Part shown: positions 25,998 through 35,153 of the stretch, in pieces
How positions within the stretch are numbered: the first letter of the stretch is position 1
Layout: every line of letters starts with the position of its first letter
Origin: Azospirillum endophyticum
GTDB lineage: Bacteria; Pseudomonadota; Alphaproteobacteria; Azospirillales; Azospirillaceae
Assembly (NCBI RefSeq): GCF_016595245.1
Contig: NZ_JAENHM010000035.1
Location: forward strand, 94,360-158,359
DNA length: 64,000 nucleotides
Direction of reading: 5' to 3'
The notes under the pieces: model-generated
Database searches by the model: none
What the model was told of the DNA's origin: nothing
The model's input: only the letters and a program-made list of their open reading frames with translations
Made by a program: the position numbers and the translations under genes

Positions 25998-27480
25998 ACC
26001 GTCGCGCAAGGCGCGAACCGGCGTCGCCGGGCTCGACGACATCCTCGCCGGGGGACTCACCCGTGACCGGGTCTTCCTGCTCGAAGGCAGCCCGGGCACC
26101 GGCAAGACCACGGTGGCCCTGCAGTTCCTTCTGGAAGGGGCCGCCGCCGGGGAAACCGGACTCTACGTCACCTTGTCGGAAACCGAAGAGGAACTGCGCG
26201 ACGCGGCGGCCACGCATGACTGGACGCTCGGCGCGGAGATCACGGTCTTCGAACTGGTTCCGCCGGAGAGCCTGCTCGACGGGGCCCATCAGCAGAGCCT
26301 GCTCTATTCCGCGGACCTGGAACTCGGTGAGACGACCAAGCACCTGTTCGAAGCGATCGAGCGGGTCAAGCCGATGCGGATCGTTCTCGACAGCCTGTCG
26401 GAAATCCGCCTGCTGGCCCAGGATTCGCTGCGATACCGTCGCCAGATCCTCGCCCTCAAGCATTATTTCGCCCGGCATGGCGCCACCGTCCTGCTGCTCG
26501 ACGACCTGACGACCGATACTATGGACAAGACGGTCCACAGCATCGCCCATGGCGTGATCCGCCTGGAGATGGTGACCCCTGTCTATGGAGAAGAGCGGCG
26601 GCGGCTGCGCGTGCTCAAGTACCGCGGTCAGGCGTATCGCGGCGGCTATCACGACTATGCCGTCAAAACAGGCGGTATTCGTGTGTTTCCCCGGCTCATC
26701 GCCGCCGAGCATCGCACCGGTTTCGCCGGGGAACGTCTGGCCAGCGGCATCGCCGAACTCGATACGCTGCTCGGCGGCGGAATGGAACGTGGATCGAGTT
26801 CCCTCATCATCGGCCCTGCCGGAACGGGAAAGTCGCTGTTAACCGTTCAGTTCGCCGCCGCCGCCATCGCGCGCGGGGAGCGCGCCGCGCTGTTCGTCTT
26901 CGACGAGGAACTCGGGCTGCTGTTCGCCCGAACGAAGGCGATGGGTTTCGACCTCGAGGCGCTTCGCGACCGCGGCAGCCTGCTGATCGAACAGGTGGAC
27001 GCGGCGGAGTTGTCTCCCGGAGAGTTCACCCACCGAGTGCGCAGCTGCGTCGAGCAGAATCACATCCGCACCGTGGTGATCGACAGCCTCAACGGCTATC
27101 AGGCGGCGATGCTGGAGGAGCAACTGCTCGTCATGCATCTGCACGAATTGCTGCTCTTCCTGAACCGGCAAGGCGTCACGACCTTCCTCACCATCGCGCA
27201 GCATGGCCTGATCGGCGACATGCAGTCGCCGGTCGACGTAACGTATCTCGCCGACACCGTCGTGCTGCTGCGCTATTTCGAGGCGCTGGGCCGGGTCCGC
27301 CGGGCGATTTCCGTGATCAAGAAGCGGGCTGGTCCGCATGAGGACACGATCCGCGAATATTTGGTTACCGATCGCGGCATCGCCGTGGGGCCGCCGCTGG
27401 TGGAGTTCCAGGGCGTGTTGCGCGGCGTGCCCGTCTACAGCGGCCAGGACATCCCGTTGATCCGGGACGATCCGGCGTGA
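25981..27480 (+). CDS. KaiC-like double-domain RecA/DnaB-fold ATPase
   Basis: A 499-residue protein with two tandem KaiC domains. CI Walker A is G36-SPGTGKT and CII is G278-PAGTGKS; E309-E310 follow as the catalytic acidic pair. The cyanobacterial phosphosites S431/T432 align with T421-Y422 just before ADTVVLL. No kaiA or kaiB is nearby; instead a hybrid kinase starts in its stop codon (GTGA). A role in ATP-dependent signalling with that kinase is likely. Circadian function should not be assumed. Confidence 0.9.
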   Translation: MAAPTEPSRKARTGVAGLDDILAGGLTRDRVFLLEGSPGTGKTTVALQFLLEGAAAGETGLYVTLSETEEELRDAAATHDWTLGAEITVFELVPPESLLDGAHQQSLLYSADLELGETTKHLFEAIERVKPMRIVLDSLSEIRLLAQDSLRYRRQILALKHYFARHGATVLLLDDLTTDTMDKTVHSIAHGVIRLEMVTPVYGEERRRLRVLKYRGQAYRGGYHDYAVKTGGIRVFPRLIAAEHRTGFAGERLASGIAELDTLLGGGMERGSSSLIIGPAGTGKSLLTVQFAAAAIARGERAALFVFDEELGLLFARTKAMGFDLEALRDRGSLLIEQVDAAELSPGEFTHRVRSCVEQNHIRTVVIDSLNGYQAAMLEEQLLVMHLHELLLFLNRQGVTTFLTIAQHGLIGDMQSPVDVTYLADTVVLLRYFEALGRVRRAISVIKKRAGPHEDTIREYLVTDRGIAVGPPLVEFQGVLRGVPVYSGQDIPLIRDDPA

Positions 27481-29648
27481 GCGGGGGCCAGCATGAGCGG
27501 GCCGGCATGAGCAAAGTTGAGACCACGGAGCGCGCGCTGATCCTGGCGCCGCGCGGACGGGATGCCGCCGTCGCAGCCGCCCTGCTGGGCGAGATCGGGA
27601 TCGCCGCGGAGACCTGTCCCGACCTGCCGGCATTGTGCCATGCGCTGGACGACGGGATAGGGCTGCTGATCCTGGTCGAGGAAGCCGTGCGCGCCGCCGA
27701 CCTCCAGGGGCTCGTCGCCTGGATCGGCGCGCAGCCGCCCTGGTCGGATCTTCCGGTCGTGCTGCTCACCATGCGCGGTGACGGCGCCGAGCGGACGCCC
27801 GAGGCCGCCCGCCTGACCGAACTGCTCGGCAACGTCACCTTCATCGAACGCCCCTTCCACCCGACCACGCTGGTCAGCGTGGTGCGCACCTGTCTGCGCG
27901 GGCGCCGGCGCCAATTCGAGGCGCGGGCGCATCTGGTCGAGCGCGATCGCCTCCTGGCCGATCTGGCCGGCGAGCGGGCCCGCTTCACGACGCTGATCGA
28001 GCATCTGCCGGTCGGCGTCTCGCTGATGGACCGGGATGGCCGGATCATGCTGTGCAACCCGGCGTTCGAACGATTCGTGCCGGATGCGGTGATCCCGTCC
28101 CGGCAGCCGAGCGACGATCACGCCTGGATCGGGTATGACGACCAGGGGCGCCTGCTGTCCCAGGACCAGTTCCCCGGAGCGCGTGCCTTGCGCGGCGAAA
28201 TGGTTCATGGCGTCGAGTTCACCCACCGGTTTCCGGACGGCTCCTCGACCTGGCTCCGGGTCAGCGGCGTGCCGGTGCGCGACGGTGCCGGCCAACTGGC
28301 CGGAGCGCTTGCGGTCATCGTCGACATCGGTGCGCAGAAGGCGGCGCAGGAGGCCTTGCAGCGTCTCACGACGACGCTCGAGGCCACGGTGCAGGAGCGC
28401 ACCGGCGAGCTGGAGGCGACGCTGGAACGCTTGCGCACCGAGATGCGCGATCGCGAACGCGCCGAAGAGCAGTTGCGCCAGACGCAGAGGCTGGAGACCC
28501 TCGGCCAGTTGACCGGCGGCGTCGCGCACGACTTCAACAACCTGCTGATGGCGGTGCTCGGTAATCTGGAACTGCTGCGCAAGCGCCTTCCCGACGATCC
28601 GACGACGGAGCGCCTGTTCGACGGTGCCATGCAGGGGGCGCAGCGCGGGGCGACGCTGACCCAGCGGCTTCTTGCCTTCGCCCGCCGCCAGGACCTGCAG
28701 CCGCAGGCGGTCGACCTCACGGGTCTGCTGGATGGCATGCGGACCTTGCTGGAACGCTCGGTGGGGCCACGCGTGGTGGTGCGGATCGAGGCACCCGCCA
28801 CCCTGCCGCCGGCCCTGATCGATCCGAACCAACTCGAACTGGCGATCCTGAACCTCGCCATCAACTCCCGCGACGCGATGCCCGATGGCGGCACCTTGAC
28901 CGTGTCGCTGGACGAGACGCCGGTTTCCGTCTCCTCCGAGCTGCCCCCGGGCGCCCACCCGCATATCTGCGTGCGGGACACCGGCACGGGCATGGATGCG
29001 CGGACGCTTGCGCGGGCGATCGAGCCGTTCTTCTCGACCAAAGGCATCGGCAAGGGAACCGGTCTCGGGCTGTCGATGGTCCATGGCCTGGCGGTGCAGT
29101 CCGGCGGCGCGTTCCGGCTGTCGAGCGTGCCGGGAGAGGGTACGCTCGTCGAGCTGTGGTTGCCGAAGGCGACCACTCCGGTCCAGGTGGCGGAGCCGCC
29201 GGCGGCCGCGGCGGTCGACGCGTCTCCCGGCCTGGTCCTCGTGGTCGACGACGACATGCTGATCGCCATGAGCACCGTCGACATGCTGGCCGATCTCGGG
29301 CACACGGTCGTCGAGGCGAATTCGGGCAGCGAAGCGTTGGAAATCCTACGCAGCGGGCAACCGGTCGACCTGCTGCTGACGGACTATGCGATGCCAGGGA
29401 TGACCGGCGTCGAACTCGCCCGGGCGGCCCAGGCCATGATTCCGGGCCTGCCGGTGCTTCTGGCGACGGGTTACGCCGACCTGCCCGACGGCACCGGCGC
29501 AGACCTGCCGCGCCTTGCCAAGCCCTACACCCAGAACCAGCTCGCCATGGCCACCGCCAAACTGTTGAGCAGGGCGACGGGGACTTCGGCGCCTCCCATG
29601 GAGAGCGACGGTCTCGACCCGCTCCAGCGCGCCGCACTGCACCGCTGA
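27477..29648 (+). CDS. Hybrid histidine kinase/response regulator coupled to KaiC-like ATPase
   Basis: A 723-residue soluble kinase. Order: N-terminal receiver-like domain (about 18-140) that lacks the phosphoacceptor Asp (ILVEEAV at the expected strand), PAS (about 170-285), coiled coil (about 290-335), HisKA with H351 (GGVAHDFNNLL), HATPase (about 440-570) and a true receiver with D636 (LTDYAMPGMTG). GTG 27477 overlaps the KaiC-like stop; ATG 27507 is an alternative. The degenerate receiver may bind the KaiC-like protein (inference). A terminator palindrome follows. Confidence 0.9.
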   Translation: MSGGQHERAGMSKVETTERALILAPRGRDAAVAAALLGEIGIAAETCPDLPALCHALDDGIGLLILVEEAVRAADLQGLVAWIGAQPPWSDLPVVLLTMRGDGAERTPEAARLTELLGNVTFIERPFHPTTLVSVVRTCLRGRRRQFEARAHLVERDRLLADLAGERARFTTLIEHLPVGVSLMDRDGRIMLCNPAFERFVPDAVIPSRQPSDDHAWIGYDDQGRLLSQDQFPGARALRGEMVHGVEFTHRFPDGSSTWLRVSGVPVRDGAGQLAGALAVIVDIGAQKAAQEALQRLTTTLEATVQERTGELEATLERLRTEMRDRERAEEQLRQTQRLETLGQLTGGVAHDFNNLLMAVLGNLELLRKRLPDDPTTERLFDGAMQGAQRGATLTQRLLAFARRQDLQPQAVDLTGLLDGMRTLLERSVGPRVVVRIEAPATLPPALIDPNQLELAILNLAINSRDAMPDGGTLTVSLDETPVSVSSELPPGAHPHICVRDTGTGMDARTLARAIEPFFSTKGIGKGTGLGLSMVHGLAVQSGGAFRLSSVPGEGTLVELWLPKATTPVQVAEPPAAAAVDASPGLVLVVDDDMLIAMSTVDMLADLGHTVVEANSGSEALEILRSGQPVDLLLTDYAMPGMTGVELARAAQAMIPGLPVLLATGYADLPDGTGADLPRLAKPYTQNQLAMATAKLLSRATGTSAPPMESDGLDPLQRAALHR

Positions 29649-29687
29649 GAGTCCTTCCCATCGGCCGTGCTTCCGGCGATGGCACGC

Positions 29688-29733
29688 CAACGCAAACAGG
29701 CCCTTCCCGGTCGGGAAGGGCCTGTTTGCGTTG
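29688..29733. terminator. 46-base near-perfect palindrome, bidirectional terminator
   Basis: Arms 29688-29709 and 29712-29733 are exact 22-base reverse complements with a 2-base loop. The element lies between the convergent ends of the hybrid kinase (plus strand) and the RND pump (minus strand) and would end transcription from both sides. The AAACAGG/CCTGTTT section supplies a short U-run on either strand. Confidence 0.8.
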
Positions 29734-29770
29734 ACGCTGTGACTGAACCGTACGTGGTCGGCCCGGCGCC

Positions 29771-32700
29771 TCAGGTCATGCCGCGCAGCTGCTCCGCCCG
29801 GTCGGAACGCGAGGCGGCGTAATGGTCCTTGGCCAGCAGGGTGTAGACCGCCGGCAGGACGAACAGGGTGAACAGCGTGCCGATCAGCATGCCGGACACG
29901 ATGACCAGACCGATGGAGAAGCGGCTGGCCGCACCGGCGCCCGCCGCGGTCAGCAGCGGCAGCAGGCCGACCACCATCGCTGCGGTGGTCATCAGGATCG
30001 GGCGCAGGCGGACGCGGGCGGCATGCTCGATCGCGGTGCGGCGGTCGACGCCCTCGTTGAGCTGCATCTCGCGGGCGAACTCCACCAGCAGGATGCCGTG
30101 CTTGGAGATCAGGCCGATCAAGGTCACCAGGCCGACCTGGGTGTAGATGTTCATGGTGGCAACGCCGAAGAACAGCGGCAGCAGCGCGCCGCAGATCGAC
30201 ATCGGCACCGACACCAGGATCACCAGCGGGTCGCGCAGCGATTCGAACTGCGCGGCCAGCACCAGGTAGATCACGATCAGCGCGAAGGCGAAGGTGACCA
30301 TCAGCTGGCTGCCCTCGGTCACGAACTGCCGCGATTCCGACAGGTAGGCGTGGTTGAAGCCGGCCGGCAGCTGGGTGCGGGCCTGCTCCTCCAGGAACTC
30401 GACGACCTGGCCCATCGACACGCCGGGCATCGGCACGGCGGAGAAGGTGGCCGAGGGGAGCTGGTTGTACTTGTTGAGCGCGTTCGGCTCGACGTCGGTT
30501 TCCACCGACACCACGGTGGACAGCGGGATCTGGGCGCCGGATCCTGAGGTGACGTAGTAGTTGGTCAGCGATTCCGGCGTCAGCCGCTCGGCCCGCGGCA
30601 CCTGCGGAATGACCTCGTAGGAGCGGCCGTTCAGGTTGAAGCGGTTGACGTAATTGCCGCCGACCAGCACCGCCAGCGTGCTCGACACCGACTGCATGGT
30701 CAGGCCGAGGTCGGCCGCCTTGGCGCGGTCGATCTTCAGCCGCACCACCGGGCTGTCATATTGCAGGTCGCTGTCGGTGACGATGAACATGCCGCTCTTG
30801 GTGGCGGCGTCCTTGATCCGCTCGATGGCGTCGAAGATGGTGCGGTAATCGCCGGGGCTGGAGATCACCATCTGCACCGGCAGGCCGCCGGTGGAGCCGG
30901 GCAGGGCCGGCGGCGACACCAGGAACACGTTGATGCCCGTCACCTTGCCCAGCTCGGCCTGGGCCAGCGGCTGCAGTTCCTTGGCCGACCGCTTGCGCTC
31001 CGCCCACGGCTTCAGGATCATGCCGGCGAAGCCCTGGTTGAGGGTCGGCAGGCCGGTCAGGATGAAGCGGGTGTCGGTCTCGGGGAAGGAGGCGAAGGTC
31101 TCGTCGATCTGCTTGCCGAAGCTGTCGATGTAGTCGAGGTTGGCGTATTGCGGCCCCTTGGAGATGCCGAACAGGATGCCCTGGTCCTCCTCCGGCGCCA
31201 GTTCCGACATGGTGTTGGCGAACAGGTAGCCGACCGACAGCAGGATGCCGACCGCGAACAGCAGGGTCGCGGCGCGATAGTCGAGCATGCCGTGCAGCCG
31301 CCGCTCGTACCAGCCCGCCAGCCGTTCGAACTGACGGTCGAGGAAGGCGGCGAAGCGGCCCGGCTCCCCCTCCTTCAGGATGACGGAGCACATCATCGGC
31401 GACAGCGTCAGCGCCACCACACCCGACACGATCACCGACGCGGCCAGCGTGAAGGCGAATTCGCGGAACAGCGCGCCGGTCAGGCCGCCGAGCAGGCCGA
31501 TCGGGGCATAGACCGCCGCCAGCGTGATGGTCATGGAGATGACCGGCCCGATGATCTCGCGGGCGCCGATCAGCGACGCGGCGACCTTCGACTTGCCGTG
31601 CTCGATATGCCGGTGGATGTTCTCCACCACCACGATGGCGTCGTCGACCACGAGCCCGATGGCGAGCACCATCGCCAGCAGCGTCAGCAGGTTCAGCGAG
31701 AATCCCAGCGCCAGCATGAAGGTGGCTGCACCGACGATCGACAGCGGGATGGTGACCACCGGGATCAGAACCGAGCGCAGGCTGCCGAGGAACAGGAAGA
31801 TGACGACGATGACGATGGCGACCGCCTCCAGCAGCGTCTTCACCACCTCGTCGATGGACGCCTGGATGAAGCGGGTGCTGTCGTAGACGATCTCCATGTT
31901 CATGTTGGGCGGCAGGTTGCGCCGCAGGTCGGGCTCCATCTTGCGGATGTCGGCGACGATGTTCAACGGGTTGCCGGTCGGGGTGGCGTCGACGCCGATG
32001 AAGATCGCCTGCTGCCCGTTCATCGCCACGCTGGCGTCGAAGCTCTTGGAACTGAGCTCGACCGTGGCGATGTCGCGCATGCGCACCAGCGCCCCGTCCT
32101 TGGCCTTCACCACCATCTCGCGGAACTGCTCGACGTCGGTCAGGCCGGTGTTGGCGGTGACGTTGGCGATGACGAAGACGCCCTTGGTCTGTCCGGGGGC
32201 CGACTGGTAGTTGTTGGCGGTGATCGCCGCCGAGACGTCGGCCGGCGAGATGTTGCGCGCCGCCATCTTGACCGGGTCGAGCCACAGCCGCATGGCGAAG
32301 GTCTGGCCGCCCAGGATCTGGGCGCGGGCGACGCCCTCCACCGTGGACAGTACCGGCTGCACCACGCGTGTCAGGTAGTCGGAGATCGCCGCCCCCGACA
32401 ATTCGGGGCTGGAGAAGCCCATATAGAGGATCGAGGTCGTCTCGCCGGTCGACTTCAGGATGACCGGGTCGTTCGCTTCGCGCGGCAGCTGGTATTTGAC
32501 CTGCTGCACCTTCGCCATCACGTCGGTCATCGCGACGTTGGGGTCGAAGTTCAGCCGGACATAGGCGGTGACGACACTCTGCCCCTGGGTGGAGGAGGAG
32601 GTCAGATAGTCCAGCCCTTCGGCCGAGGACACCGCCTGCTCGATCGGCGTGGCGATGAAGCCCTGCATCAGCTCCGGCGAGGCGCCGGGATAGCTGGTGG

Positions 32701-32845
32701 TCACGGTGATGACCGTGTTCTGCAGCTGCGGATACTGCCGGATCGGCAGCTCCAGCAGCGCGCGGGCCCCAATCAGCAGGATCAGCAGGCTGACCACGAC
32801 GGACAGGATGGGCCGGCGGATGAAGATGTCGGTGAAACTGCCCAT
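29771..32845 (-). CDS. RND multidrug efflux pump, inner-membrane permease (HAE1 family)
   Basis: A 1024-residue AcrB/MexF-like proton antiporter. The N-terminus FIRRPILSVVVSLLILLIG, the proton-relay pair in GLVVDDAIVVVENIHRH, and the second-half KHGILLVEFAREMQ are all present, with two large periplasmic loops. It forms the efflux pump with the membrane-fusion protein encoded 11 bases upstream. No outer-membrane TolC gene is in the operon. It is regulated by the TetR gene at the operon head. Confidence 0.95.
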   Translation of the reverse strand: MGSFTDIFIRRPILSVVVSLLILLIGARALLELPIRQYPQLQNTVITVTTSYPGASPELMQGFIATPIEQAVSSAEGLDYLTSSSTQGQSVVTAYVRLNFDPNVAMTDVMAKVQQVKYQLPREANDPVILKSTGETTSILYMGFSSPELSGAAISDYLTRVVQPVLSTVEGVARAQILGGQTFAMRLWLDPVKMAARNISPADVSAAITANNYQSAPGQTKGVFVIANVTANTGLTDVEQFREMVVKAKDGALVRMRDIATVELSSKSFDASVAMNGQQAIFIGVDATPTGNPLNIVADIRKMEPDLRRNLPPNMNMEIVYDSTRFIQASIDEVVKTLLEAVAIVIVVIFLFLGSLRSVLIPVVTIPLSIVGAATFMLALGFSLNLLTLLAMVLAIGLVVDDAIVVVENIHRHIEHGKSKVAASLIGAREIIGPVISMTITLAAVYAPIGLLGGLTGALFREFAFTLAASVIVSGVVALTLSPMMCSVILKEGEPGRFAAFLDRQFERLAGWYERRLHGMLDYRAATLLFAVGILLSVGYLFANTMSELAPEEDQGILFGISKGPQYANLDYIDSFGKQIDETFASFPETDTRFILTGLPTLNQGFAGMILKPWAERKRSAKELQPLAQAELGKVTGINVFLVSPPALPGSTGGLPVQMVISSPGDYRTIFDAIERIKDAATKSGMFIVTDSDLQYDSPVVRLKIDRAKAADLGLTMQSVSSTLAVLVGGNYVNRFNLNGRSYEVIPQVPRAERLTPESLTNYYVTSGSGAQIPLSTVVSVETDVEPNALNKYNQLPSATFSAVPMPGVSMGQVVEFLEEQARTQLPAGFNHAYLSESRQFVTEGSQLMVTFAFALIVIYLVLAAQFESLRDPLVILVSVPMSICGALLPLFFGVATMNIYTQVGLVTLIGLISKHGILLVEFAREMQLNEGVDRRTAIEHAARVRLRPILMTTAAMVVGLLPLLTAAGAGAASRFSIGLVIVSGMLIGTLFTLFVLPAVYTLLAKDHYAASRSDRAEQLRGMT

Positions 32846-32855
32846 GGCGTCGGCC

Positions 32856-34100
32856 TCAGTTCTGCGGCAGGGTCTGCGGCGGGGTCAGCGGGTTCGTCTC
32901 CGCCGGGACGACGGCGGCGCCGTTGGCGAGCTTCAGCTGGCCCGACACCACGACGCGGTCGCCGGGGTTGAGGCCGCTGCGGATCTCCACCTTGTTGGCG
33001 AGGCGGTCGCCGATCTTCACCGGCTTGCGCTCCACCACCAGCTGCTCCTTGCCGTCGGGGGTCTTCTGCGATTGGGCGACGAAGACCGAATCGCCGTAGA
33101 CGGTGTAGTCGACCGCGGTTTCCGGCACGGTCAGCGTGTTGGGCTGCGGCGGCAGGACGACGCGGACGTTGGCGAACATGCCCGGCCGCAGCTGGCGTTC
33201 GCGGTTGTCCATGGTGGCCTGCACCTTGACGGCGCGGGTGTCGGCGCTGACCTGCGGTTCGATGGTGGTGATCTTCGCCTCGAAATCGCGGCCCGGCAGC
33301 GCGTCGACGTTGATCAGCACTCCCTGGCCGACCGACAGCTTGGTGAAGGACTGCTCCGGCAGGGTGAAGTTGATGTAGAGCTGCGACAGGTCGGTCAGCG
33401 TGACGATGGTGGCGCCCGGATTGACGTAGTCGCCGACATTGACCTGGCGGATACCCAGCTCGCCGTCGAACGGCGCCTTGATCAGCTTCTGGCCGATCAG
33501 CGCGCTGGTGCGCTTCATGTTCGCGTTGGTCTCGTCGAGCTGCGCCTGATACTGGTCGACGTTGCTCTGGGGCGTCGCCTGGCTGCGGCGCAGGTCGCGG
33601 TAGCGCTCCAGGTTCAGTTCGGCCAGACGCGCCTGGGCGCGCTGGGCCAGCAGGTCGGCCTGCTCGGTGGCGTCGTTCAACTGCACCAGCGGGTCGCCGG
33701 CCTTGACGCGGGCACCCGATTCGAAGGGGATGCGGTCGATGCGGCCGGCGACCTCGGGGGCCACCGTCACCTGGCGCGCCGCCTGCAGCGTGCCGATGGC
33801 CGTCAGGTATTTCGGCACGGTCTGCACCGTCGCCTCCGCCAGCGCCACCGGGGTGGGCGGCGGCTTGTTGTTGGCGAAGAAGTCGGCGATCGCCTTGGAG
33901 CGGAAGCTGTTGAAGCCGTAGAGCCCGGCGCCCAGCAGCCCCAGCACCACCAGCGTGATGACGATGCGCAGGGTCAGCCGGCCGCGGGTGACCGGCTTGC
34001 GCGGCGGCCGCGGCGGGGCAGGGGGAGCAGCCCCGTGGCCCGGCTCGGACGCCGGGTGGCCGAACGACGTCTCGGTCTTTGGCGAATGGTCCAGGGTCAC
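32856..34100 (-). CDS. RND efflux membrane-fusion (periplasmic adaptor) protein
   Basis: A 414-residue HlyD/AcrA-type adaptor. A Pro-rich cytoplasmic leader, a single span (about residues 44-66, LRIVITLVVLGLLGAGLYGF), the lipoyl motif QVTVAPEVAGRIDRIPFESG and an alpha-hairpin coiled coil are visible. It links the RND permease to an outer-membrane channel. The GTG start lies seven bases after the TetR stop, so tetR, adaptor and pump form one operon. Confidence 0.93.
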   Translation of the reverse strand: MTLDHSPKTETSFGHPASEPGHGAAPPAPPRPPRKPVTRGRLTLRIVITLVVLGLLGAGLYGFNSFRSKAIADFFANNKPPPTPVALAEATVQTVPKYLTAIGTLQAARQVTVAPEVAGRIDRIPFESGARVKAGDPLVQLNDATEQADLLAQRAQARLAELNLERYRDLRRSQATPQSNVDQYQAQLDETNANMKRTSALIGQKLIKAPFDGELGIRQVNVGDYVNPGATIVTLTDLSQLYINFTLPEQSFTKLSVGQGVLINVDALPGRDFEAKITTIEPQVSADTRAVKVQATMDNRERQLRPGMFANVRVVLPPQPNTLTVPETAVDYTVYGDSVFVAQSQKTPDGKEQLVVERKPVKIGDRLANKVEIRSGLNPGDRVVVSGQLKLANGAAVVPAETNPLTPPQTLPQN

Positions 34101-34106
34101 GATCGG

Positions 34107-34871
34107 CTACTCCGGTCTCTCGGGTGTGGGGTGGTCGTTCTCGGGTCCGCCCTCAGGCGGGAATTTGGCAGGCAGGGATGTGGCAGGCGGTGATCGGGAA
34201 GGCACGGACGGAAAGCGTCCGCCCCGTTCCTGCGCGGCGATGGCCGCGTCGCTGAGCCCGAGCCCGCGCAGGATGAACCAGATGGTCTGGCGGGCAAGCT
34301 CGGGACGGCCGCAAGGATAGGGGACGATCGCCCCGCCGGACAGGCAGACGGTCGCCATCATCTCGCAGAGATGCTCGGCGAGCCAGAATCCGCTCTCGGC
34401 GTCGACCGGCCCCGGCACCAGATCGCCGCAGGCGACGGCGGCCTGGATGGAGGCGGTGAAGCAGGGCAGGAAGCGGCTGCGGATGCCCTCGAAGACCTGC
34501 CGCATGAACTCGCCGTCTTCCAGCAGGCTGATGATCGACAGGCGGTGGCGGGCGCGTTCGTTCGGATCGGCCGGCAGCTCGATCACGAAGTAGTTCACCA
34601 TCCCCTGGATCATCTGCACCAGCGTGTCGGTGCCCGGTGACAGGGCCACCAGCCTCTCATATTCCGGGTCGCCGTCGATGCAGCAGAGGAAGATCGACTC
34701 GTACAGCGAGGCCTTGGACGGGAAATGCTTGAAGATCAGCGCCTCCGACACCCCTGCGGCCTGCGCGATCTCCTTGGTGGTGGTCGCGGCGAAGCCCTTG
34801 CGCGCGAACAGCGGCAAGGCGGCGTCGAGGATCGCCCGCTTGCGGGCGCTGCTGTCGAGGCGTGGGGCCAT
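34107..34871 (-). CDS. TetR-family repressor of the RND efflux operon
   Basis: A 254-residue regulator with an N-terminal HTH (TTTKEIAQAAGVSEALIFKHF), a helical ligand domain and a Pro-rich C-terminal tail of about 35 residues that is unusual for the family. It is the first gene of the efflux operon. The dyad AGTAAGTGCTTACT, 31 bases before its ATG, is the likely operator. ATG 34871 is chosen over TTG 34889. Confidence 0.9.
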   Translation of the reverse strand: MAPRLDSSARKRAILDAALPLFARKGFAATTTKEIAQAAGVSEALIFKHFPSKASLYESIFLCCIDGDPEYERLVALSPGTDTLVQMIQGMVNYFVIELPADPNERARHRLSIISLLEDGEFMRQVFEGIRSRFLPCFTASIQAAVACGDLVPGPVDAESGFWLAEHLCEMMATVCLSGGAIVPYPCGRPELARQTIWFILRGLGLSDAAIAAQERGGRFPSVPSRSPPATSLPAKFPPEGGPENDHPTPERPE

Positions 34872-34901
34872 CGGGGGGTGCCGAAACAATCGCTTATGAT
34901 A

Positions 34902-34915
34902 AGTAAGTGCTTACT
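34902..34915. promoter_or_regulatory. TetR operator of the efflux operon
   Basis: AGTAAG-TG-CTTACT is a perfect dyad in the AT-rich gap upstream of the TetR gene. AGTAAGT-type half-sites are common before TetR-controlled RND operons in Proteobacteria, so autorepression is the simplest reading. Confidence 0.65.
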
Positions 34916-35153
34916 CACCTCGTTGGCGGAGGTATAGCTTGGGTGCGACATCCTGTCCATGGGGTTTGGCGCAGCGGTCCGCACTCTCCTGCCCGGCCAC
35001 TGACAAGAGCGGCCGGGAGGGCAGCCGGTGGCGACGCATCCAAGTGCGGGGATCGTTCGAAAGGCGGTGATCGGCGTGGCGGTGGACTCGGCTGTCCTCC
35101 GCCGCGATGGGCTTATCCCGGCGATGCCGCCGTCCCGCCGGAGCGGGACATGG

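Noticed and set aside
25981-27480. A circadian clock operon
   Set aside because: No kaiA or kaiB is present and the phosphosites differ from cyanobacterial KaiC, so a clock role is not supported.
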